From contig JADHZB010001803.1 in the NCBI GenBank assembly GCA_015657535.1, positions 1 through 59,020 of the forward strand: a stretch of 59,020 nt of DNA. The letters are read 5' to 3'. The notes below the pieces were generated by a model. The model did not search any database and was not told the DNA's origin. It saw nothing but the letters and a program-made list of their open reading frames with translations. This DNA comes from Nephromyces sp. MM_2019 (Eukaryota; Apicomplexa; Aconoidasida; Nephromycida). Shown here piece after piece: positions 24,930-37,800 of this stretch (position 1 is the first letter of the stretch; each line of letters starts with the position of its first letter). The position numbers were made by a program, and so were the translations under genes.

Positions 24930-27900
24930 CTAAGCAGCAGAAATCTCACCAGACATAGCTGTACTATGCCGCGTGTAGTATGGGACCGCTCGCTTGAGAG
25001 TACGTAGCTGTGACGCATCCATTACCCTAATTCATGGCCTTTGCACCTGCTGAGAAGCTACCCTTAGTGGAAGACGTTAGCACCACAAGGGTACAAGCCT
25101 AGCCTTTACTTATCATGACACGCCTCACAGGTACATGTATTGACACCCTGATAGGGGATTCTTTAAGGGTAATTTTCGTGCTCCAAGATTTTGTCAGGGA
25201 AAACGTTGGCTAGCGAGGTGCAGCCTAAACTAAGACATTATCAAGAAAGTCAAAATTTATGTCTGGCCTTTGCAATCGTGAAAACATAGCATAAATTAGT
25301 CAATTTCAAGCAGTAAGACTACAAGAAAAGCACAACTCTGGATACCACGCACTAGGTTATACTCAGAAACCGCGTGTACGATTGAGGGTGAGTGAGGAAG
25401 CAATCCTTCTATTACCTGGAAAGCGAGTTACAGCGAAGTTTCACGGTATAATTATGTGGTAAGATAAATTTCAGTCTTAGCTAATGCCGTATTAAAAGAA
25501 ATTTCCAAGCATATCAAAGCCTTTGCAGATTCTAGCGAGCTTACACTAGTAAGTTCAGCACCGCTACTGAAGCCCCTACCAGTCACTCAGATCAATCTAA
25601 AATAGAAGCCATAGAGGCCAGCAGTTAGTGACTGCAATCACAAAGCCGAAGCCAATTGCTCCAAACTTGTCCGTCCCATAATGAGGAAGACTTTTGATTT
25701 GTATCATGTCCCAATCGTCAATAAAATTAAACTACAGAAGTCTCTAATCCAACCAGCAACTATTAGGCGTGGTACAAAGAAAATGGGCTAAGCTACACAC
25801 TGACTCTCATGGTGCATTCAAAGTTTTCCTCTGGCGGAATAAGCACAAGAAAATGTTTATTATATCTTTATTATTGCTACTTCCTGAACGCTTAATCACT
25901 CGTTCTACTGAGCAGACTAGACAGCCCATATCAAAAATAGCAGTTTTCAGTTTCGGAGCACAAATTCTGGACCCAGCCATCATTACGCAAGATGGACGCA
26001 TATCCGCATAAATAAACAAAGTCCTCTTTATCTGCATAGACGCGATTTCATGGAATCATTATATAAACTACACGGTTAGGTCGCATCCTCCGGGTTGTGG
26101 AAAGAGGCCATTCATCGCCACGTTGGAGATTGAAAATTACCTTATTCTAGCAGCGCAGACAAACTAATTTTCAGAGAATATTAGACAAAAAAAGGCAGAA
26201 TCAAGGCAGCTCACTGCTTCATACAGAAAAAGACATATAATACGCGCATTAACACATTCTCACAATCTCTCGCTCCTCAATGCCCCATTTTAAAACTTCA
26301 TGCCGAAAAAGAGAAGGCAACGACCGTTTGCTCCTCGCCTCAGAAGCAGGGCGCAGTACTATGTAGCTTTGAAAGGCCTTTTAACGCTACTGCTCTCAAT
26401 ATATGCTATAGGAAAAACAATAGCTTAATATAAAGATGGCACAGAGCATGTGAGACAGGCATTTGTCTTATAAGCAGAGATCATAGAGGGAAACCATATT
26501 ATCGCTGAATAGACCTCCAGAAAATACAGCGGCTCAAGGGCGGCTGAATAACTAGAGTCTGCCCTTGTTGAATGGGATGTAAATTTTTCCACAGTAAGTA
26601 AATGTACCTATAATGGGAAGAACATCCGTTCCTAGAAACTATTCCAAGCATAAAGTAAACATTTCTATCAAAGGAAAATTGATAGCAAAGACCAGCAAAT
26701 GCCGCGGCTAAACTACTACAAGGCAGCTGTGGTGACGCAGGAAAAAAAGCCCTATGTAGTCAACATATCGCTATAATTTATGCTCTTTAAAACTAAAGTG
26801 TATATCTCCCCATTAGGTTCCAGGAAACAGATGATATGGTAACCGTTATCGCCACTTACGTCGAACCCTGCAATACAAACAAGCCAAGGCAACAAAATAC
26901 GGCTAAAGTATTCAAATCAATTATACTCCGGCAAAACATGGCAGCACATGCTGAAAAAGCAGGAGATGAGGGAAGAAGTCTATCTAAAAGAGCATGAACT
27001 TGGTGCACCAAACTAATTCTGAGCATTTTGCATTCTAAAGATACAAAGAAAAAAGCTTAGATTAAAAGAAAAAAAACTCACAAACTTCTGCGCAAGTACT
27101 TATAGCAAACGGAAAACGGCCTGAATATACAAAAAAGATGCGTGTTTTCATCGAAGAAATATTCCTTTACTCAAAAAAACACAAAAATGAAAAACAACAA
27201 AGTTTATACTGAATAGGCTTTCTTGACACTGAAAAATCGTCTATTTCAGGTAACAAAAAGCAGAGTATTCATGAATCAGATTGACCCTAAAGATATGAAA
27301 ACGACTCTTAAAAAAGCACTTATTCTATAGCTTTCTACTGCTTCAACTCATTGAAGCAAAACTTTGCTTGAAAAGCCAAGCTATGCCATGTAATTTACCC
27401 ATAAACCCAGGCATATGCTGCAACGACACTTGATAATGCCATAAAGTTAGTGGCTGAATAAAACATCGCCTGAACCTATGCACACACTGCAGGTCAGCCT
27501 TCCATTTAGTACTGGCAGCAGTATTAAAAATATCTAAAAAGCAGCAGGCCATGAAAATCTTGCCTAATGGGTGCTAGCTAAATTCACGCTTGTTATCTCC
27601 TTCACAGGTATAGATTTTGAGGCAAAAAATGGCAAAGAATGCTGGGCACTTTTAGAGAAAATACTATATTCCTGATTACAAGGCAAGATACGCACACTCC
27701 CGACTAGAATGGAGGAAGCATACCCACTCCATAATTAAAGGAAGGAAATAAATAGTCCCGAATTTAAGGCAAGAGGCATAAGCTGCCGACTAAAAGGAAG
27801 AAAACAACTCAAAGAAAAACCCCTCACATCCTCGTCATCACGAGGTGATCCAGAATCGCTAAACAACACACAAAAGACATCCTGTCTCTGAAGCATTTCT

Positions 27901-28131
27901 TCACTAAACAGCTTGATCTGAAAACACTAGAAAAACTCACCATGAGCAGAGTTGTTGAAGCTCACTGGACTATCCTCAACTCCTAGAACTGATAAACAAA
28001 ACCACGTAGAAAACCCAGAAACCCCCTCCTTTAGGGATAAATCCTGTAGCCTTACGCTAGGCAGATGAAAGTAGTAAAAGAGAATCAAATAGAAGCAACA
28101 AGGGAAAGCAAGAGGTAGTGCATTGCCAATG

Positions 28132-28192
28132 TATCTATCTATCTATATATATGTGTGTGTCTGTGTGACTGTGTGAGCGTGTAAGTGTGTGA
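28132..28192. repeat. (TATC)n / (GTGT) microsatellite
   Basis: A few TATC units run into TATATATGTGTGTGTC and then a degenerate GTGTGAGCGTGTAAGTGTGTGAG tract. It marks the left edge of the repeat-rich right flank. Confidence 0.75.
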
Positions 28193-28594
28193 GTGGCGTC
28201 TTCAAAATAAGGCTCATAACCTGGCCTTAAAGATTTGGTTTAAATACCAGGTTTTAATTGACGTTAAATTTACTTGCTGAGCCACACATTTGCCAAATAA
28301 AAGCAAAAAAAAAACCCAAAATATGCGGACTTATCAGAAGAAAATGGGTAGAACCACAAAGGGTGAAGGAAGGAAAACAATAGCTTTTTTGAAGGGGTTG
28401 AATGTGCTGATGCAAGCTCACCAGCAAAAAAAATTGAAAAGGTCTAAATTGCAATAGAAGGCATCCTTGAGCTTTCAATTAGAGTAGCAGATGAAAGTAA
28501 AGGATTGCAAAATTTTGCAGGCTATATATAAAAAATGGCTATAACAATCTTCGAAGAATCTGAGTGGCCCTTTTGGTATGTTTTGTATTACTAT

Positions 28595-28790
28595 CATTAC
28601 ATATATATATGCTGGTATATGCGTGTGTGTATATCTATCTGTTTGCATATCTATTATATAGACATCTCTGTCTTTACGCGTCTATACATATCTAGCTATA
28701 CATATCTGCACACATCTGTCTCTATCTATTTATCTACACACATATATCTATACGCATCTATCTCTACCCACCTATCTACACACATCTACC
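28595..28790. repeat. Degenerate ATCT-type tandem repeat
   Basis: About 200 bases built from imperfect ATCTATCT, ACACATAT and ACACATCT words. Frames through it translate into Tyr/Ile/Ser/Thr-rich periodic sequence and are not genes. It lies just downstream of the last readable exon of the minus-strand gene ending near 28814. Confidence 0.7.
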
Positions 28791-28813
28791 CCATCAACTT
28801 GCTCAAGCCTTAC

Positions 28814-31800
28814 CAGGCAGCTTCTAGCAATTCTTTCACCTTTCCAGCTTTAATTAAGCCATTATGCACTGAATAAATCCCAATATTACCACGAGGCTCA
28901 GCTTTCGGAGAAGATGAAAATTCATCAAAGTTTTTCAAGCCAATGGTTTCACGAAGAAGAGGGATGGAATCTGAAGATAATGTTTTATCATGCTTATATT
29001 CTAGCAAAAAGTTGTATCTTTCCTGCACACACAAGTAAAAGTAATTAAATAGTTTTAAAACCCACTGAAAATCTCTTTCGCAAGAATCATAGGTTTAAAA
29101 CTATCAAATCAACGACACACTGAAATCTTAAAAGAAAATCTTGCAGTGGAGGATTCTCTGTCATAAGAGTACCAAGAAATGCACTGGAACTATTATTAAA
29201 GCAAACAATTCACACACGCAGCATTATCGGCAATCTTAAAATGATTAAGCCCTTACCCAAACGGAGCTACATACACACACACACTCCCAAACAAATCATG
29301 AAGAGTTTTCATCGATGTATATACATCTTTGTCAGCTGCACACACAGCACTTACAGTGTCCGTGTGTTCGAGAAAATACAAGAAAACGTTAGCCTCGGGA
29401 AATCCTCTTGGTGTCAAACAGTCGTGCAGTACATTCATACATGGGTATGCTCAGAAGCTTTAAGGCGAGCATTAACCAGCTGCAGCCAGAGATTGTATGA
29501 AGAAGGTATGCAAAGTATACGCAGTAGCAGGCTAAGCTCTTCTCTTATATTAAAATTCATCAACACATACAATTACAAGGAATTTTCCAACACATGCACA
29601 CTCAAGGGAAGAGCTAAAAAGTGTAATATCATTTGTTTGAGAGCTAGAAAGTTATCCGTGTGAATTCTTAAGATATAGAGCAATTACTACCATTCCTATC
29701 ACTTCAGCTAACAAAATATAAAGCGAGCAGCACAAATAATCGTATTCAGCGATTATTTTACCTCATCTTTCTCCTGTATGCTACAAAGGGGATCTATGTC
29801 GCACACAGATTCATCATCCTCATAAAAAACTTAATTTTTCTTTGATTCACTACAATTATACACTACTACTTCTTCTTCATCAGAAGAAATGTTAAAAAGC
29901 ATCAAGGCGCCCTAAATTTTGATAATGTAAGAAACTACGTCATTTTAAGCAAATTTTTTCCAGATTTCACCTAGTACGTTACAATGCAGTTCTATCCAGC
30001 ATTTCTGGTGCCTGTATAAGAGCATGCTCCATAATTGAGTGTATGTACACTCAAGGTAAAGGCAAAACATTTTGAAGATGCATTTTTATGCTATCTGAAT
30101 CTCGCTTTGTGCTTGTAATGCGACATACAAATGGAATGAAAATTTACACACTTTAATGCAAAGTTTGAAGAGATTTAGACTTAACGCTGGAAGATAGGAG
30201 CTTTAACAAAGCCAACAGAGCAATAGCATCTTATTAAATGAGTTATATATCTAAAGGGGGGAATATTAAGGGACAGTGGCAGGGGCTTGAGTGGGAGGGG
30301 GAAGAGGAAGTGGAAGGATAAGATGAAGACTGAGAAACGTAAGAATGAGATGCAGAAGGGGAGTAATAAGACAAACATGAAGAAGGCGAAGAATAAGAGG
30401 AAGAGCGAGAATAAAACGAAGATGAAGAAGAAAAAAAAGGCAAAGAAACAAAAGAAATAAAGGAGAAAAAAGAGTATAAAACAGAGTATTTCGAACGATG
30501 ACCGCAAAAACTTAATAAACAAAAAAATTCACTACACAAAAACTTAAAGAATCACCTTCTGCTCTCCTTTTCAATATTCCCACCCCTCGAGAAAAATGAT
30601 ACACACACGCATATCCATGGAAATAACACTTTACCTCTGAGATTGGCACATTCAGCGTTATTAATCCGAAATATTCGAGTATATCAGCAGAAAGCTTGCT
30701 TAAATCATCTTTAGCTCTGTTTTTATTGTGCATAGCGCTTTCATAATCTCGCATACTCTGGAGCTCATGATTACCTATAAAACATCAGCAAAATCGAAAA
30801 ACACTGAAAAATTCCCAGCAATTGAGTCCACACACACACAAGTTCATCAACTGTGCAGAAGAAGATTTTTTCAAGTGAAAGACGAAAATTGCTCGCAAAA
30901 TTCGATAACAAAGGAAAAACTCTCTAAACAAAAGAAACGATAAAGCCTGCAGCACTGAAAGTAACTCTCATAGAGCTGCCGGAAAACCAGCAAATAAGTG
31001 GAAAACAACTGGTGTAAACTGCAGCATAGAAATTAAAATGTCTTCACTATGGTTTGAAGCAAAAACTGCAAAAATATGAAGAAGAAAATACTAAAAAAAA
31101 AGAGATTTAACTTCGTATACAAAAATTTAGCAACAAGGTATCCTAAGGCCCACAATTAGCGGCTTATGCGACGGATTTGATTATTTCAATATTTAACGGT
31201 TGAGAAAAACATACAGACTGCCCTGAGTGTGTATCAAACTTCTTCCAAGTGTATCTAATGTCCTCTAAGCTATAAAAGAGAAAAAAATACACAGAAAGAA
31301 GGGCGAAAACTTTTTTTAAAGTGAACAGCACCCGCAACCTTCAGACCGCCATCATTGCAAGCAGCTGACTGAAGAAGTTTGAAGATTTTCCCACTGAAAT
31401 CGGGAAATTTACACTTCAAAATCGCTTCGTCATCGGCAATCAAACTCATTCGCAGCTTTCCCCCATCCAACTCGCTCATTCTCAGTCTATTTGGGTTTAC
31501 ACCACGAGGGCCTAGCATGCTACTAGAATCAGAACAGGCATATCTGCCTCCAGCATACTGCGAACACACAATAAATATAGTCAAATAGGTAAATCTATGA
31601 AGAAGTTAACATCTGTTTGATTAGCAACACCAAAACAAGCGAAAATCTCCTCACAGTACACAGAAAATCAGCTTATAATATTGATAAGGAAGCTTCAGAA
31701 AGGGTATATAAGTTACGCTTTAGCGTGTACAGGCATTGAATGGCGTGAGGTAGAGGCTGTGTGCGAGAGTTAGCGGCTGTGATTCTGAGTTAGCGGCTAT

Positions 31801-34800
31801 GCTTCTGAGTTAGCGGCTGTGATTCTGAGTTAGCGGCTGTGATTCTGAGTTAGCGGCTGTGATTCTGAGTTAGCGGCTATGCTTCTGAGTTAGCGGATAC
31901 GTGTAAGGCAGTGGCTGTGTGCGAGGTAGTGGCTGCATGCTAGTGAGTGATAAGAGTTATACAAATAGTGTTTGTTACCATAAAAGTCTTAACTATGGGA
32001 ATTACACTAAATGTAGTCCAAAACAGTAGCATTAGCAGTGCTATTAGTGGGAGGGGCACTCAACTCACTTCGATAGCATGTAAGAGATTGTCTGCCTAGA
32101 GACTTAACTTTTTCATATAGGTAGTTGACACACACAGAAGCTGCCTCATAAAGAGAACTTTTGATAAACTAGAGGTGTGCGTGAAATCTGGGGATTTAGC
32201 GTTCCTACTGGAACTACAGAATTGGATAGCTGTGCAAAAACACACTTGCATCTAAAAGAGACATACTGTCACTGAGATATAAAAGCACATGGAGTAACAG
32301 GCGCACACACATGCAGTTCAGCCCTCCCAGGGATTTATAAGGATGCATGCACTTTATGCAGGCTCATTGGTATGCTCAATGACTAGAAAATGCATAACTA
32401 AAAGGAAAAAATTAAATAGACTATAAAGCATTGAAAGAGAAGCACACACAAGAGCAAAAAAGCAGATAATATCCTGAAGATTCGCAGAACTCTAAACGCA
32501 CACACACACGCACACACACACACATATATAGAGGGGTATCTAAACCACAGATTTTCGCATGCAAAAAAGCTAGCAGATGAGCGTCCAAAAAATTAATAAA
32601 ATTTGCGCGAAAAACACGGATGAAAGTTCTCATTGAAGTGGAACACACACACACACACACACACCTGCCTATAGTGATAATTAGTAGAAACTGTGGCAAA
32701 CTCAGCTTCAGGGCTTCCATTCCTTCGCAAAACACCGATAAGCCCTCTAAGTGTTTCCCTCCAAGCAGAAGAATCCGCATCAAAGTCATCTAAACAGGGT
32801 GAAGGTAAAATCGAAAAAAGTGGAAAGTCGAAGCTTCAAATCAGCCAAAAAGTAGTGGAGAAAGTGCGTGTGTGTGTAGGTACAATTCGAGTATGTGTAG
32901 GTGGGTTTGTGTATCAGTGCGTGCGAAGGAATGATTCCAGGATGTGTAGGTGTGTGCACAGGTATGATTTGAGTATGTGCAGATGGGTGTGTGCGTGTGT
33001 GCAGGAACAATTCGAGTATATATCGGCAGGTGTATGTGAGTATGCGTAGGTATGATTTGAGTACTTGTAGATTTGTTCGTGTTTGTAGGCATGATATGAG
33101 TTTCTGTCATGTGTGTTAGCATGGAAGTTTGGATTAACGGAAATACGGGTACATGTGTGTGTATGGGAGCACATGAGCATAGTATCTGCTTTCATAAGCA
33201 TTTAAAAATACGAGCAACCTATAGAAACGTCTACAGAGGAAGCAACAAATCTTCAGCATCACCAAAGCAAAGCGATTTTGGCTTGATAACTCCAGCGCAG
33301 AGAAAAAAGCGCATGAGGCATCGAAATAACACACAAAAGCACGCAAAGAGAAATACAAGTACAAGTATACACACAAACATACACAAAAACGGACAAATAC
33401 ACACAAACAGGCACATACACACACATAGGGACACACAAATACAAACATTCACACAAGCAGCAGCAGCTTAGTATTTTGCACTTTAAATAAAGCCTTTAAA
33501 GAAGCACCGATTCTGAAGATGCCCATGAAAAGAGCATAACACACAGGATACCCTATTAGCCAGACTAAAATCAGTCGCGAAGACGCAATTTTGTTAGCAA
33601 AAACATCAAAAAACTGCAAGAAGATTAAGAAACCGACAATGAGAGAAGAGATAAACAGAAAGAAAAAAAGGAGGAAGAGGGTCGGAGGCGGAGTCAGCGA
33701 AAAAAGCGACAAATAGAGCGAGAAGCGGAGGCTTAAAGCAGCAAATGTGTGCGTTTTGTGAGAAGATGGATTTTCTCATGAATTACCAAAAAGCATCAGT
33801 TTAAACAAGCAATTTCATCATCCCTTCAGCTGTCTAAATTCGTCTCACTGATGCTTTACTAAAACATTACAAGAAGAAAAAAGGTGACTTTTTGCTATGT
33901 GGGAAGAAGAGGGAAGAAGAGGGAAGAAGAGAAAAACTACACATAAAAGGAAAATAAGCACACAAAAAACGCCAGCAGGCAGTTTAAGAAAGGAACAAGT
34001 AGCCATTCATACACCAAAGTCCTGAAGATTCATAATCCCTCCTCATAGAGAAGACAATCGTATCATCATACGATTGGATAGAAGGGAGACTCACTAAAGT
34101 TTCTGTAAAAAATTGCGTGATTTTCCTACACTCCTTTACTCAAATATAAAGTATAAAAAAGAGATTCTTGCTTTCTCACTTAAGAATTGCCCCATGAAAG
34201 AAACAGGAGATGAGGAGGAAGAACCTAGGCATTTAGATAACTTCTTCAACTTTGGATTGTATCCTTCATTAGATAACTCAGATTCCACCAAAGTTTGCAC
34301 TTTTAGAGACTAAAATAGACAGAAATGTGAGAGTTTCCTTAACACGCAAAATAGCATGCATGTGTGTGTGCTTGTGTGTGCGTGTGTGTGCATGTGCGTG
34401 TGTGTGTTTGTTTGCGTGTGTGTGTGCGTGCGTTTGTTTGCGTGTGTGTGTGCGTGTGCTTGTATGCGTGTGTGTCTGTGTATGTGTGTGTCTGTGTATG
34501 TGTGACTGTGTGCGTGTGTATGTGCACATGCAAATAGCCAAACCTCTTCTCCTTGTATGTTAGCAACAAAGTCGTAGGTAAAGGCCTTTTGCTCGCCCTC
34601 AGCTAAGAGATCTACTAGGAAATACCTCGTCCCACAAGTCATTCCTAGTAAGCAGAGGGGGGGACTGATATGCAGAAATCTCAGCTTCATAAAGAATTGC
34701 TCAGAAACTTCATGGAGAGCATAGGAAAAGAAGCCGGGCAGATAAACTAAGCAAAGGGAGTTTATGGTTTAGAGCATGTGCTAATATTTTAAAAAAAAGC

Positions 34801-37800
34801 ACACACACACAGAGGCATATGCATTGCAGAAAGGATAGAAGCAGAGATCTACAGAAAAACACACACACAGAGCCACTTACATAAACAAGCACACACAAGG
34901 AAAAAGACATACACTGCACACCATGAGACGCACATACAGAAAGAAATACACAAAGAAACACACACACAAACAGATATACAAGAGTTCATAGCCACGAAAA
35001 ACACTGATAAAGCGATAAGAAGTAAAGTGATAGTACTGAGAGTATATTTTTTGCAATGGAAGCTGCAGCATAAGAACTGCTATCTTGACAGCTGAAGTGC
35101 GTGAATACCTTTTGTGTGTGAGCGGGTGTGTGCGTCGAACAAAAATCCAAATATGCGTGTGCGTTTCAGTGACTTCATCTGTGTGGAATAAACGCCCACA
35201 TCTGCGTGTTTGAAAGTAGTTTGGCCTGTACATACACCTTCAAAAACCCACCAAAATTCTTGAAAAAAACATAAAATCGTCATTACCTCGTTGCATGTGA
35301 TGTGGGAGCTTCAACGTGTCCTCCAGATTCAGCACTTCGTGTGTTAATCGATTCAACTGGAGATAATCAGCCAAGAGCAAGAGTAAGAAGCTAAGGAAAT
35401 ATAGCTATTGAAAGTACGTATATGCATAGAGCTAGCGGTTGGGAAAACATTTCTGCTTTACTGGCAAAAAATGTAGAACAAATGGCTTTATTATAAGATT
35501 TTAGCACAGCAAGCCTTATACAAGGAAACAGCCTGTTTAAAGAGGAGCCATATAAAAAAGGACACACACACACACACTCAGCAAGAGAAAGAGATAAAAA
35601 AAGAGCGACATAGCAAGAGGCATGTGCTACCAACTGCTGCCTACATCTTTAAATACCCAAAAAATCATGTAAAGCCACTGGAAAAAAACCCACCAAAACA
35701 GATGGTGAGATATCAAACGGACACACATACGCACACAAGCAGAAAGGAGCATCATGTAGCACACCCAGAGAAGAGCCCCGTAGGATATACATGCACAGAG
35801 AGGCATCAGGTATGACAAAAGTACCCAGAGATGCTTCAGATAGCGCACACACACAGAGATATCCAGTAGCAAAAGAAGGGGTATCCAATAGAACGCAAAC
35901 AGGTATCCAATAGCACACAAAGAGGAACCCAATAGCACACATAGAGGAACCCAATAGCACACACCAAGGACCATCCAACAGCTATCTCCCCGAGCTACCC
36001 AACAGCACACACACATCCAGAGAAGCACCCATAAGTAAATAAAAGAGAGGCATAACCTCAGCTTCCAAAGAGATAAACAGTACTGGAGTGAAGATATCTT
36101 CACACACACGCACTCTACACTGCCCAATAGGTGTAATTACACCTACAAAAGCAAAGAGTAAAAGAACACACTATTTTTCAATATCTACTCATTTATTTAC
36201 TCTAGACAAGCAGAGAGAAATAGATTGAGAAGAGCCTAAATAAAAGGCCAAGTTCCCTAAACCCCAAACCCTAAACCCTGAAAAGACAAGTTCCTTCTTC
36301 TCGTTTGTCAATGAGGAAAATTTTCACGGTAAATGGAAACTAAGACACAAAGAAATTTCGACCGGAACTTACCACAAGAACTAGCTCTCCAGTAGGAAGC
36401 AAACACACACTGTTTCCTTGGTCAATGCCATCATCATAAGAGAGCAAGAAGCATCCAAAAGTCTTCTTTTTCCCACAATAACTCCTTATGAATTCCTCCG
36501 ACAGTAGAGAGGAGAGATACACACTTTTCAGTAGAAATGATGATTTCTGAAGAAAAAATAATCATTTTGAGAGAAAGAAAGAGTGAATATTAGCGAAGAT
36601 GAAGAGGACGATGCTGAACAACGCGATGAAGAAGATTGAGAAGAAAAAAAGAGAAGGGAGAAGATGGAAAAAAATTGATGCTTTAGCGTGTTTCGCAGGT
36701 ACTTAGCGGATGAGATTTACGAGGGGTTAACCGGTAGCAATACTTCATAGAAATAAACACATAATCCTCATCGGAACAGGCTTAATACATAGTACAAACG
36801 AGAAAAAGGCATTCGATAGCTGCAAAGCCATCTCTGGTAAAAAGCTTACCACGAATAACTTGCTTTTTGTTTCAAAAAAACACATAAATATGCATATAAA
36901 CACGTAAACAACAACCATACCCAGATAGATACACGCACACACACATACGTAAACATCAAAGCCCAGATACACACACCTACACACACATAAATACACCCAC
37001 ATTGACACACACTCACACACACTAATCCTTGCTTGAACAAAAATTATACTACACAGAGCACACTATATAGCTGAAAAACTGACTATTCTTGAAGTTACAC
37101 ATGGATGAACTCTCAGAAGGGTGTGTGAGTGCGCAACACACCGAATTAAAATTCTTTGCAACACACAGGAAACTAGCAAAGTTCGACACTCACCTGAAAG
37201 CAGAAATCTGGAAAATCTCTTAGAAACCTTCCTGCTTCAAAAAGAAAAGGAAATCCCTTGGAATCATTCGAGACCGGTGATGGTTTATTAGAAATTTCAC
37301 CGCATATTTCGGATGAAGAGAGGTGCGTGTGTGCGTCACCACACACAGCCTCCCGAGATGTATCCGCTTCACTTTCAGGCACAAAGAGAAGAATCTAAAA
37401 AAACGAGCTCAAAAAAGGTGAAATTAACAAATTTTGGAGTTGGTAGAAGAGGAGAAAAGTTAGATAAAATGATGATTTTGCATGAAAAGGCAGGTTTTTT
37501 AGCAAAAATAGTCTCACAAAACAGGGTTAATGATGATGGACAAGGGAGAAAGTCTGAGGATACTGAAAACAGTGGTAGAAGCTGGAAGATGGAAAAAACG
37601 GAGCAAGTTATCAGAAGAAACAGAAAAACACGCAAAAGTTTAAACGATGAAACAGAAAAAGCTGCAATAAGTCCAAAGATGATGAAAACAAAGGGAAATG
37701 AGGAAAAACATCCAATGAACTCGCAATTAGCCCTCATATTTACTTGGAAAGTTAATATAATATCCCCAGGAGGCTGCTTCACATAATAAAGCACTTAGAA

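Larger units (their letters stand above)
24930..28813. other. 3.9 kb with only fragmentary coding signals
   Basis: Reading the minus strand, two further open fragments look mildly protein-like. One is near 25600-25462 (contains SGAELTSVSSLESAKALICL); the other is near 27540-27410, after the acceptor TTTTTTAG (contains STKWKADLQCVHRFRR). They were not phased to each other or to 24678-24929. From about 26.9 kb the plus strand becomes A-rich, as in the minus-strand genes to the right, so the unrecognised gene at 28.8-38.8 kb may extend into this interval. No RNA gene or mobile element was recognised. Confidence 0.35.

Noticed and set aside
37313..37786. A 157-codon plus-strand Lys/Glu-rich frame and a 139-codon minus-strand frame.
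   Set aside because: They overlap well-phased minus-strand exons (37394-37194 and 37773-37744). Their composition follows from A-rich/T-rich intron sequence.
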